Under the pieces are notes generated by a model. It was not told the origin of the DNA. It ran no database searches and was given only the letters and a program-made list of their open reading frames with translations. A stretch of DNA of 64,000 nucleotides, taken from assembly GCA_019925105.1 (NCBI GenBank), contig JAHGAU010000024.1, forward strand, positions 682,001 to 746,000, written 5' to 3'. This DNA comes from Niebla homalea (lineage: Eukaryota; Ascomycota; Lecanoromycetes; Lecanorales; Ramalinaceae). Each line of letters opens with the position of its first letter. Position 1 is the first letter of the stretch. The position numbers were made by a program, and so were the translations under genes. Below, one piece after another: positions 21,829-31,925 of this stretch.

Positions 21829-23781
21829 TCATTCAGCTGGCCCCGAAGACCGAGTGGTTCTCTTGTTGATCTCGGACTGAAGCTTCTCAGAACCTGTCGC
21901 TGCTGCGTCAGCGGCCTGGTCCTTGGCGTCTACCGCGCTGTCTTTAAGCTTCTTGGCGGCATCTTTGACCTGAGGAGGTGCCTTTCCGCTACCCATGGTG
22001 GCAAGACCAATGAGCAGAGCAAGGACAGTGACAACAAGAGCGCCAATGCCACCAGCAACCTCTGGAAGCATCTTGACAGCCTGGATAGGATCGTTCTTGG
22101 CGATGCTGTAGAAAAGATCGACCTTTTCGCGGACGAAGTTGATGGGATCTTCCTTGAAGGTAGTCTCGCCAGGCATCTTCGGTGGCTCCTCTGGCGTGGG
22201 TTTCGCGGCGTCCTCTTCGGCCTTCTCAATTTTTTGTTTGATGTCGAAGCTTTCATTCTTGAGTTTGTTGGCGTCCTCCAAAGAATGGCCAATGTAGATG
22301 TTGTCGAAGAGGATGTCGCTCTGCATGGTCCAAATCTCAAAGCCAATCTGCATACATTAGCATCTGAGACCTTAAATAGGGTCGAGGTGGCTTACAGCTC
22401 CCATTGGTTCGAATTTGGCCGGTGTCTTATCCTCAAAGTAATCTGGGTTGGCGATCTTCCTTGGCTTCCAGACACCTTTGTAGGCTGGATTATCGATGTA
22501 CTCAGCTGACCACTTGCCCTTGTAGTCTGGGTTTCGCTTCGTGGGACGTTCCCATGGGCCGCACCCAGAAGCTTCTTCACACTTTGGGTTGGGTACTGTT
22601 GGTGGAATCCAGTCACCATCCTCCTCGTCATCCCAATCTTCGGGCTTCTCCGCCTCTGGATCTGGGATCATGGTGGGCTCATCATCAAGCCAGTCATCGG
22701 GCTTGGTAGCTTCTTCGTCAGGGATCTCGAACGGGGCATCTTCATCCCAATCTTCAGGCTTCTTGGCGTCCGGGTCAGGGATCTTTGCCTCGTCAACCCA
22801 GTCGTCAGGCTTGGAGTCTTTCGGATCATCGATCTCCTTTTCGGGGTTGACGGATGGGGTGAAGTCCTCAAGGAGGCTGCCACTTTTCTTGGATTCACCG
22901 TCAATCAGAATCTCAAAAGTGTTGTCGGCGTTGACAATGAGCGTGTACAACGTTGTGGTCTTGGTGATCTGTGCTGCTGGCGCGCTCTTGAGATGTTTCT
23001 CCTCGTATTCGCCGGTCTTGGGGTTCTTGTGTCTGAAGATGAAGTGGACCTACAACCGCCGTCAAAATTATGCAACTGGGATGCTTTGGTCGCGTGTGGT
23101 ACCTTATTCGTAGCGCCACACTTATCAGGCCCGAACATGATTATGTATGGAGAAGCGTTTGAGAACTCCTCCCTGTGAAGCTTCTTGTTGTCCTGAAGAA
23201 GCTTCATATACGCCCCACCACATTCAAGACCATCTGGCTCATCACGTTAGCAAGGAAGGCTTCGCTAATGTGGATGGAGATTCCGGCTGACTTTGGAGCT
23301 TGACTTCATATTGAACGACAAGTGATTTGCCCTTGTTGTCGATCTTCTTGGGGAACTTGGCGGAAATGGCATGGTGAGCTGCAGGATTCTTGACAACAAG
23401 ACCCTTGTCGCCCTCGATGGCCTTGAAGACAGATGGCTCTTCAACTGCCCATTGGCCAACGTAGGCCCACTCCTCGGTGGTCTTTGAATCTTCTTTCTTT
23501 GCGGATGAGGCTTTCCACCTCGACTCCCAGTCGTCTGTGAATTGCTCGAAGAAGGGCGCTTTGAGGTTCGTAGGCTATGTTGATCATTGAGCTTTGAGAT
23601 TCGGTAGCCCAATGAACGTAGCACTTACGGTGAATGTAGGTTTTTCTAAGATTGAAGTGGTGGTCGCTTCCTCAATCGTAGTGGTCGATGAATCTGCTTC
23701 TCCAGCATCGTCCGCTCGCACGTTACCAAGCAACAATGCTGAAGAGTACAGAGCAGTAGCTACAGCTCTATTGGCACGCAT
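21829..23781 (-). CDS. clxA: calnexin
   Basis: ER membrane lectin chaperone that retains monoglucosylated glycoproteins. ATG 23781 gives [25 protein letters not shown], a clear signal peptide; the frame upstream begins only at GTG. At least five exons. The lumenal lectin domain has [65 protein letters not shown] and [10 protein letters not shown]. The P-domain has the tandem Pro-Asp-Trp repeats (KPDDW, KPEDW) four times, then the second repeat class ending [37 protein letters not shown] follows, then a TM helix ([21 protein letters not shown]) and a short cytosolic tail, [11 protein letters not shown]. Divergent from MDE1. Confidence 0.95.
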
Positions 23782-24254
23782 CTTCGCAAGCACCTATGTC
23801 AGGCTGCGCCAACTATGACAATAGAATGAAAAGGATCAACAAATTCAGGCAATGAGTGTCCTCTGGTGATGTGTCAAGATATTTATTGTGCGAGGTGGCA
23901 CTTATGTATGGGAACCCCTTCAAAAAGGCCACGATATACTTCTTTCGCAGCCAACCACGAATTTCCACTGCGGAGTCTCTTCCGCCTGCCGAATACGGCT
24001 AGTACTATTGGCGGCTCAATTTAGCGTGGAGGCTGGCTTGGCTGGCTGGCTGGATTTTGCTATTTTCGCACCTCTCAAAACCCACGCTGTCAGCTTGAAA
24101 CATGCACAATTGTTTGAGCTTTACCCGCCAATAGCGAAGGCCAGATCGCCAAATATTCCCGAGCTCGTTGATGGCCTTTGAATTGGCTCCTTTGGTTCCA
24201 TTTGATGAGGCCTTATAGGCAGCAAGATCCATTAGGTGTTCTCTAACACAGATC
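23782..24254. promoter_or_regulatory. divergent promoter region calnexin / MDE1
   Basis: 473 bp between start codons. Calnexin genes are usually induced by the unfolded protein response; I could not identify a clear UPRE here. Confidence 0.4.
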
Positions 24255-25051
24255 ATGGACAATTTCAAGACCGAAAAGTTGGTTTCTGAGGCAGCAAAAG
24301 AGAATCCAGACCATCTGATCGTCTCTCATGATCCAGATCACCCTGCGAACCATATCTGCACGCTTTGCCGCGCCTTCTACAATCTCGGATGGGTCACTGG
24401 CACTGGGGGCGGAACCTCGATTCGCAAGGGGCCCCACATCTTCATCGCTCCTTCGGGTGTACAGAAGGAGCTTATGCACCCTCGTGATATCTTTGTCCTC
24501 GATTACGCTTCTCGTTGCTATTTGCGCACTCCTCCAGTGCTCAAACCTTCAGCTTGCACGCCTCTCTTTCTTGCTGCTTTCGATCGCGACGCAGGGTGTT
24601 GCATCCATACCCATTCCCAAGCTGCTGTTCTCGTGACTTTGCTGGTAGATCGACTGCACTCGCAGCAAGGCTTGAACACGACTGGTCAATGCTTTGAAAT
24701 TGAAGAGATCGAGCAGATCAAAGGAATCCCGAAAGGACGGGGTAAACATGGAATGCTTGGATACCACGACCGGCTCAGGGTTCCGATCATTGAGAATACT
24801 GCCCACGAAGAGGATTTGACATCCAGCCTTGAAGTGGCGATGGATCAGTATCCTGATACATATGCTGTTCTTGTGAGACGCCATGGTGTCTATGTCTGGG
24901 GGGATAATGTGCAAAAAGCGAAGACGCAATGTGAAAGGTAAGCGGCCTGGAGCATTTTGGCGTCCACAGATCAACTAATCGGTCCAGTCTGGACTATATA
25001 TTTCAACTCGCAGTCGAGATGCATAAACTAGCTCTTCCATGGACCAAGTAA
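24255..25051 (+). CDS. MDE1: methylthioribulose-1-phosphate dehydratase
   Basis: Zinc-dependent class II aldolase-like enzyme of the methionine salvage pathway, converting methylthioribulose-1-phosphate to the diketo phosphate. The two exons are 24255-24937 and 24988-25051, giving 248 residues. Motifs are [19 protein letters not shown] and the zinc site [10 protein letters not shown]. The active-site Glu lies in [13 protein letters not shown] third metal histidine lies in [12 protein letters not shown], and the C-terminus is [17 protein letters not shown]. The intron has a CTAAT branch site and splits Ser in CES. It ends 114 bp from the convergent DUF3602 gene. Confidence 0.95.
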
Positions 25052-25165
25052 ATCACCAGGGTATCGATTTGCATCTACGCCGTCTCTGTCAAGACAAGCT
25101 TTCGCCCAGGTACAACTGTCAAAAGGGATATCTAATTCGCCATCTCGCAAACCGCGGGCGACTTG

Positions 25166-25692
25166 TTACTTTTCCTCGTGCTTGTGATGACCAACACCAA
25201 TCTTATCCTTGACCTTGTCCACCAGACTTTCCTTGCCCTCTTTCTCCTTATGGATGTTTCCCTCACCACCACGCTGCGGTAATCACAAAACCCCAAGTCA
25301 GCCATCATCAACCTTTGACAAGGCATTTCAGCGTCATAAAATCCAATACTTACACCTGTATGATAGTTCTCATATCCGGTACCTTCCCCAGCATGACGCA
25401 TCGCCGTCTCGGGAATGACATCGGCATCTCCTGGCTGTTTATTGATTGCCTTGACACGAGGAGAGTCGATGTTTCCAACACCGCCTCGCTGAAATAATCT
25501 CGCGCATCAGCTTCGGTTTTCGCCAAGGGCAATCATGGTCCTGCTTACGCCTGTGGAGTATGCGCCATCTCCCTGGTTGCCTACAGGTCCTTCGCGCGTG
25601 ATCTCACCATCAACGTAAGTATTTTCATCACGGGCAATGTTGCCAGCGCCCCCGCGACCGTGCGAGGCAAGAGGATCATGATGTGAAGACAT
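25166..25692 (-). CDS. DUF3602 / Par32-like small glycine-motif protein
   Basis: The three exons are 25692-25549, 25488-25354 and 25273-25166, giving 128 residues. It carries three copies of a GRGGxGNI motif: HGRGGAGNIARDENTY, then TGRGGVGNI, then TGRGGEGNI. Introns 1 and 2 are both phase 0 and both fall exactly between TG and RGG, so exons 2 and 3 each start with the repeat. DUF3602 proteins include yeast Par32, which responds to TORC1/rapamycin and inhibits ammonium transporters. The C-terminus is Lys/His-rich (KVKDKIGVGHHKHEEK) and the rest is polar and probably disordered. Function here is inferred from the motif only. Confidence 0.8.
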
Positions 25693-26303
25693 GGCTCCCG
25701 CTTAAGTTATTCTTTTTTTGAGTACTGCTCTTGAACGAATCTCCTCGCTTGTATCTGGGATGGGAAATGGTCCGCAAGTTTTAAGATATCCAAAAAGCCA
25801 GGAGGTAAAAGCGACAAGGCTTGTGCTATTTATTCAAGCGCTCAAGGCCCGCGCTCTTTCCATTTGTCGTTGTTATTTGTCCCCCAAAACCAGGCACCCG
25901 GACAAAATGACGTGACCAGGGGGCTTGGTGAGCGTTTGCAGTGAACCAAAGCCATTGAATCCCATGTGGCCCCTAAGCCCCGCGCCAAGACTAGTCGCCA
26001 AAAATAGGCGATGTTAGTTGGTGGTGTATGAAGCCGCTTCGTCAGAACAGAACCAACAAACGGGTGCACGTGGGCATTTTGAAGAACAGCAATTGAAATC
26101 AACCAGTGAGATATGAGACCCAAGAGCTCCTGGAGAAGAGGTAGAGGACTTTGTACATTGGAGAGGCTGATAATAGGAACAAAGCCCCACACGCTTTACC
26201 AAGAGCGCCACCAGAAGGCATGCCGTTGCAAACGTTATGAACCCCAAGGAATTTCGCGTAAAGACGGTCATTATCGTAGCGTCTTTTCCATGATAACGGT
26301 CTC

Positions 26304-27720
26304 CTACTTTTGCGGTGCAGGAGCGGCCCCACCGGTCGTCGGGAAACCCATGAAAACCTTAAAGGAATCGTAGATACCCCATTCTGCAGCCACAATCAGT
26401 CACAAGCTCAATCTGAAGACGAATAACGATGACTTACGCAATGAGGTCAAGGTGCCGATCATGAATATTCTGAGCACGAGCCCGTTCCAAAGGCCGCCGA
26501 ACCCGATATCGCCATAGATTCGTTTCATAGCTCCGCCAAAAGCCTCTCCTGGTTTCCGATTGGCATTGAGCTTGCTGACCATGACATCTGCCGGGTGAGA
26601 GACAATGGCGCACAGGATACCAGCTAATCGCAATGTCAGTCCTTGATCAATCAAGGAGTATCATGAGGATGGCATACCAGCGTAACCGGCAGCGAATGAG
26701 ACAACGGTCTGGACGCCTTTGCCATACTCGGCCTTCTTCCTTGGCATTTGATCGTAGATCATCTCAACGATCGTTTCGAAAGAGGCGAACTTCATCATCG
26801 TGTAGGGAATCTGGCGACCCCAGAGCGGGTAGAGGCCTTTGAAAAGACTACGTTTCCTCTTAGCTAACAGACCTCGTAGCTGGGGGGACTATGCGCCAGA
26901 AGGCCTCACCCAGCTGTACCCTCTTTACCCGTGATAGTGGAGATACCAGAGAAAGTGCCAGTCGCGAAAGGAGGAATCGTAGTCTGCATGCGGACCTTGA
27001 CGGCCTCGAACGGACATAATGCGATATCTGCAAGGAATTCCGCAGAGGCACTGCCAGCCAAGTAGATGGAGGTCTTGTAGCGGTGAGCGATATCTTCTCC
27101 GGCCAAGTCTGAGTAGAACTTCTTGAAGAACTCATAACCGCCGTATTTGAAGGCACCTTGGGCCTGGGCCTGGGGTCAGCATCGAGCGCGGTAGCGCCTC
27201 AATGAGGACATACAGAGTACCCGAACAGGGTGGGCCCCCATCCTGTATAGATGCCACGCAACCCTTCGGCCCGACCAATCTTGCCCCACGCCTCAAAATT
27301 GCCCTTGTATAGCTTTGGGTCGACCTGTCTCCGGCATTTGACCAGATCCATTGGGGTGACACCAGCATGGGTCAAACCCTGCCTCCCATCATGAGATACT
27401 TTTAATGTTCGTGCTGCTCAAGAGATACCCACGCAAGCGATCAAGCCTCCAAATGTACACGCGGCATAGTATTTGGGCGAGTAGAGCTCCATTTGCTCCG
27501 TCTTCGCTTGTGTTGTCGAGCTCGCCTTCTGTATCTCCTTTTGCGCTTCCTGGCCCAGGGCGGAGGCTTTACCTTTGGCGTCTTCGGCCACACTGAAAGC
27601 TACCGCGGGAAATCTTGATGGCTCGGGCATGCGTGGTTCTTGCCATTGGTCTGCATGGCTGAGAGGATGTCTCGAAGTGAAGGTGTCCTTGATGGTCGTC
27701 GAGCTTGGGAATATCGCCAT
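26304..27720 (-). CDS. MIR1: mitochondrial phosphate carrier (SLC25A3 type)
   Basis: Inner-membrane Pi/H+ symporter feeding ATP synthase. ATG 27720; about six exons with short introns. A long N-terminal extension (about 85 residues, partly Ala/Lys/Gln-rich) precedes [20 protein letters not shown]. Carrier repeat 1 reads [20 protein letters not shown], then [25 protein letters not shown]. Repeat 2 has [16 protein letters not shown] and [21 protein letters not shown]. Repeat 3 has [15 protein letters not shown] and [13 protein letters not shown]. The end is [11 protein letters not shown]. The PxDLVKCR and [11 protein letters not shown] motifs identify the phosphate carrier. Exon 1 ends after ...GLIAC with donor GTGGGT. 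Confidence 0.93.
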
Positions 27721-28094
27721 GGCGGTGCTCTTAAGAAGTTGTTAGCATGCATAAATAACCGGGCTATTGCATTGTCAGTCTCACCTAGGTACCAGAAGGC
27801 TATACAGCCGGATCGATGTGTCCAACGGATTGCACGACCAGCGTGAGAGGAAAAATGAGGGACATATCGGAGATCAAAATATTCTAAACTTGGACGGCGG
27901 GGCAGCTCCAAAACGGGCCGGCGGCAAGAAGTGACGTCCTTTTTATATATCTAGTTTGGCGCAGGGATTACTATGGTATCAGACCCTCAAAGGACCCTAA
28001 CTTTCTTTAACATTGATCTAGGCACGCACACAGCTACCGCAGAATTGCGCCTGCTGACAGCCAGGAATGACAGGGCCCTTGAGCGACTGAGAAG
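27721..28094. promoter_or_regulatory. divergent promoter region phosphate carrier / CBS protein
   Basis: 374 bp between start codons; no coding signal. CT/AG-mixed sequence, no defined TATA box. Confidence 0.4.
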
Positions 28095-28656
28095 ATGGCC
28101 TCGGCCCCGCTCCCCAACGGCGATGCTGGTGGCAGAATCCCCCCTTCGGCATGGGCTGCTAAGTACAGAGGCGTAAGATTTTATTTCATGCTTATGGCTG
28201 TGTTGGAAGTCTGACATTGACATCGCCCCTTAGGCCACCGTGGAAGACCTCGATCCCCCACCCGCCCTCTCCGTTAACCCCACCGCCCCTATCTCCACAG
28301 CCTTGATGAGCGCCTACGAGCGCGACTACACCCACCTCACCGTTGTGTCCGAGGATACTCGTGCCTTGCTTGGCTATCTCTCGATCCCTCGTCTGAAACA
28401 ATCGCTCAAAGAAGGTCTTGTAAAGGACTCGGACTTGGTACAACAGGCCATGCAGAAGTTTAGGAGGAAGGGGAAAGTATACAGGGTCATTACGATGAAC
28501 ACGCCCCTGGAGGAGTTGGAGGCGTTTTTCAATGGAGGGGTGGATGGCAGTAGCGGAACGCAGGATTTCGCCGTGGTGACGGATGAGACAAGGAGGTTTG
28601 TGCTGGGTGTTGCTACGAAGGGGGATCTTGAAGAATTTGTCAGGAGGAGGCCGTGA
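28095..28656 (+). CDS. small CBS-domain protein
   Basis: The two exons are 28095-28172 and 28234-28656, giving 166 residues. Exon 1 encodes MASAPLPNGDAGGRIPPSAWAAKYRG. Exon 2 carries a single Bateman-type pair of CBS halves: APISTALMSAYERDYTHLTVVSEDTRALLGYLSIPRLK, and MNTPLEELEAFF ... QDFAVVTDETRRFVLGVATKGDLEEFV. CBS pairs bind adenine nucleotides or S-adenosyl ligands and regulate partners. No catalytic domain is attached, so it is probably a free-standing regulatory module. The partner is unknown. Confidence 0.78.
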
Positions 28657-28995
28657 TGGTGGATGAGAGTATCGTGCATAGCGTGGGTTATCGAGCGTTT
28701 CATCTGAGTCTTGCATACTTCTTTGGTGAGCTCGTTTCATTGCATGAATAATTATAGGCAAACATCATGAATCGTGGAAGACAAATCGTATTTTACGTTG
28801 CGGTCGGTCATTCACTTTGGCTAGGTCCAATCTCAATTTCTGGATCAAGTTTCAAGAACGTTCTGAAGTAGGCGATACAGTCCAGCTATCTGAATGGCCC
28901 AAGGACACCGTTTTCTCAACCGAAAAACATCCCAGATCTCGGATAACAGATCTATCTGCCACCTAGGACTGAATACGTAGCAGTGCGAAGCAAGC
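28657..28995. other. intergenic
   Basis: 339 bp between two tandem plus-strand genes; nothing recognised. Confidence 0.35.
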
Positions 28996-29747
28996 ATGGC
29001 GGGAGGGAAAAGTCAGAACATCATTGAGGACAATGCAGATATTGGAACAAATGACAATGACGTGGCGGCCTCGAATAGCCAATGCAGAGATACCGGTGGA
29101 TCAGGCTCGGTGGAACATGCTTCTGACATTGATCAGTACGACATGATCTGCATGTTCACGGTCGATCAATATAGACAGGATGATCCCAATCAAGCGCCAG
29201 GAAACGAAGCTGCCTCCCAAATCAACGTTTTCACAGTCCGCCCGCAGGAGATCTGGAAGAAATTCCAACGCTATTATCGTATCATTTGTATGTCTGTCCC
29301 TGGATCATTGATCGTACAGGAATTTATCGAGCTCACCGCCCTCCTTCAGATCTCAGCGAAGAGTACACTCTACAAGACGACATCATCATCCACGATCCCA
29401 CCTTCGCACCTACCTACGAGCGCATCGCTCGCATCCTTGAGCTCCGCTGCTTCAAAAACGATCACGCCGTGCTTCGCATCTCCAAGTACCAATTCATGTC
29501 GGAGCAGGACCCCAAATTGGCATCAGTCTTGGGAAAGCAAAGGCAGAACCTTGGCTTGGGACAGCTGAGCCATAATGAGGTGGAGAGGCAGCTAGTTGCT
29601 ACGAATGAAATGGCTGTGATCAATGTCTCTGTCATTAAGAGGCGGGTGGATGTGACCCATGTAAGGCCGGAAGAGGGTGACCGTGTGCCGGATAGTGGCT
29701 ACTGGTGGACACATACTTTTGATGCTTTTACAAATGATTTCAATTGA
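28996..29747 (+). CDS. hypothetical protein
   Basis: Tentative two-exon model, 28996-29278 and 29320-29747 (236 residues), with a very short 41-nt intron (donor GTATCA, acceptor ACAG). The more consensus-like GTATGT donor at 29287 would create a stop at the joint. The first part is acidic and polar (MAGGKSQNIIEDNADIG ... DQYDMICMFTVDQYRQDDP). The second is well-structured looking (DIIIHDPTFAPTYERIARILELRCFKNDHAVLRISKYQF) and ends GYWWTHTFDAFTNDFN. No family recognised and no signal or TM segment. Both halves show long coding-like frames, so a gene is likely, but the joint is uncertain. Confidence 0.5.
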
Positions 29748-30140
29748 GGTTTTGACATGCTAATGATCGCAACTTGCTGGATAATGGATGTCGTGATCGA
29801 GTACTCGTCCTTGTTTCATTATGGATGAAAATGGTTTATAGTTTCTGGCAGTGGACTCAAACCTTTCAACGCAAATTCGAGTATCTTTATAAACACTTCG
29901 ACTTTGGGTGCTAATAGCTGCGACAATTGTTTACAGGTCACTGAAGTGTTTGTATGTCACATTTTTCACAAGGTGCAGTATCGTGGCAGTGCACTTTCGT
30001 CATCCTTCAAGCTGACTTGGTCATATCTTTCTTCCATTGTTTTCTCAACTCAACACCACAATTCGCGTTTCGTATATTTACACAATCTTCTCATCCCATT
30101 GTTGGAACCACCCTGCCACACTTCCCTAGACCGCATCTCA
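29748..30140. promoter_or_regulatory. chitinase upstream region
   Basis: 393 bp upstream of the GH18 gene. It contains a TATAAA at 29888-29893 about 250 bp before the ATG, and pyrimidine-rich sequence closer to the start typical of fungal promoters. Confidence 0.3.
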
Positions 30141-31624
30141 ATGGGTTTGCGTGACCGGCTTCTCGGCCGTGAGAGCAAGAGTACCTCTAGTTCATCCAGT
30201 GCACAAAAGGCACCACCAGTGCCAAATGCATCGAAACCCCAGATCTCAAATAAGATCAATGCGGTGTACTACCCCAACTGGCGGGTCTACCGCCAACAGC
30301 CCCCTTCGTCGATGAATTTGCGTCATATCACCCACATCTTTTACGCTTTTGCTTGGTAAGTTCCCTTGAGATGGAAGCAGAATCGTACCCTGCAGAGCTC
30401 ATCTCAACGGACATGTATACCCGGTCATTAGCATACTCCTCCCACCTCCCCTCTCCATGCCCATAAGAAAGCAGACTGCCTCTCTCTCCCCCTCTCTGTC
30501 AACATCCGCTGGCCCTCCGCTCCGTCCACAACAAAAGCCACCCACACAAACCACTGACAAGCTCTCTAAAGGGTGAAGCCAGACGGCACAGTCTACGTAA
30601 CCAACCCCCCTCCCCCCCACACCACCACCAAATAGTACTAAAACACCAGCGCACGCGTCCCCAGCTCTCGGACGAATACGCCGACACCCAGATCCCCATC
30701 CCATCTACTAACACATCCGGCTGCCTCGCCGACCTCCTCCACTCAAAGCGCCACCACCCCCACCTCCGCACCGTCCTCTCCATCGGCGGCGGCGGCGACG
30801 GTACCACCACCCAGGGCTCCGGTTCCTCCTTCGCCATCGCCACCGCGGCCCCATCATCCCGTTCCCGGTTCGCGAGCACGGCCCGCGCGCTGTGCGATCG
30901 GTATGGCTTCGACGGCGTGGATGTCGATTGGGAACACCCTTCCTCCTCGGCCGAGGGTGTGGCGTACCTTTCCTTACTCTCCACGCTCCGGCAACCGGAG
31001 GGTTTCCCGGTCGCGCAGGGGTGGCTACTCACGTCCGCGCTGCCAGCGTCGGCGGCGGGGGGCGAGTGGGGGGTCCTGCGGCACATCGACCTCGCGGCCG
31101 CGGGCCAGCTGCTCGATTGGATCAACCTGATGGCATACGACTTCGCGGGACCCTGGACGGACGCCGCGGGCCACCATGCGCAGCTGTGGACGCCGCCGAG
31201 GCCCCACGCGCAGGATGCGGTGGTGTCCGGGGAGAGGGCGGTGGAGTATTTTGTTGCGCGCGGGGTGGATAGGGGGAAGGTGGTGCTGGGGGTGCCCTGC
31301 TACGGCCGGGTTTTCAAGGGCGCCAAGGGGCCGGGGGATGCGTTTGGGAAGGTCGGGGAGGAGGAGGGTGGGGTGGTGGAGTATAGGGAGGTGGTGAGGA
31401 GGGGTGCGGATGTGCTGTGGGATGCTAAGGTTGGGGCCGCGTGGTGTGTAGATGGAGAAGGGTGGATCAGTCTCGATGACGCTAGGTGTGTGACGGCGAA
31501 GGGGGGGTTTGTGAAGGAAAGGGGTTTGGGTGGGTTGTTCTTCTGGACGGGGACGGGGGATGTGGAGGATGGGGACAGCGAGAGGAGTCTGGTGAGGGCT
31601 GGAGCGGTAGCGATGAGAGGGTGA
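30141..31624 (+). CDS. GH18 (class V) chitinase, apparently without signal peptide
   Basis: The three exons are 30141-30355, 30572-30596 (25 nt) and 30665-31624, giving 399 residues. KINAVYYPNWRVYRQQPPSSM and ITHIFYAFAWVKPDGTVYLSDEYADTQ form the first GH18 strands, with VLSIGGGGDG next. The catalytic DGVDVDWEHP motif (Asp163-Glu170) is intact. INLMAYDFAGPW, GVPCYGRVF and LGGLFFWTGTGD complete the barrel. The N-terminus (MGLRDRLLGRESKSTSSSSSAQ) is polar, with no signal peptide, so the enzyme is probably intracellular, as in other fungal chitinases thought to act during autolysis or morphogenesis. The 25-nt exon 2 is easy to miss. Codon use changes from C-ending to G-ending along exon 3. Convergent with the aspartate/glutamate carrier gene. 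Confidence 0.9.
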
Positions 31625-31925
31625 ATCGATGAGATGGTGACAAGTAGAGTGATGAGCCAAGAAGATTCTATTCCGCGTCTCTAATGTCGCCCTCACTTTT
31701 TTCGCCTTGAAAAGGACATTGATACTGTACAGCAACGTCGCCTCCCGCGGTACTCGGGTAACAAACCTGTTCTCAGCACGATGCGGCCACTTCCCCCACA
31801 GATGCAACCACAATGCAAAACGTACCCAAACCACCTCGCCATGCATCATAAGTCGATCACGCATATACATCCGGTCTTTCTCCTTATGCAGGCGTATTCG
31901 GTCTGTGACCTTTCCAGGGGGTAAT

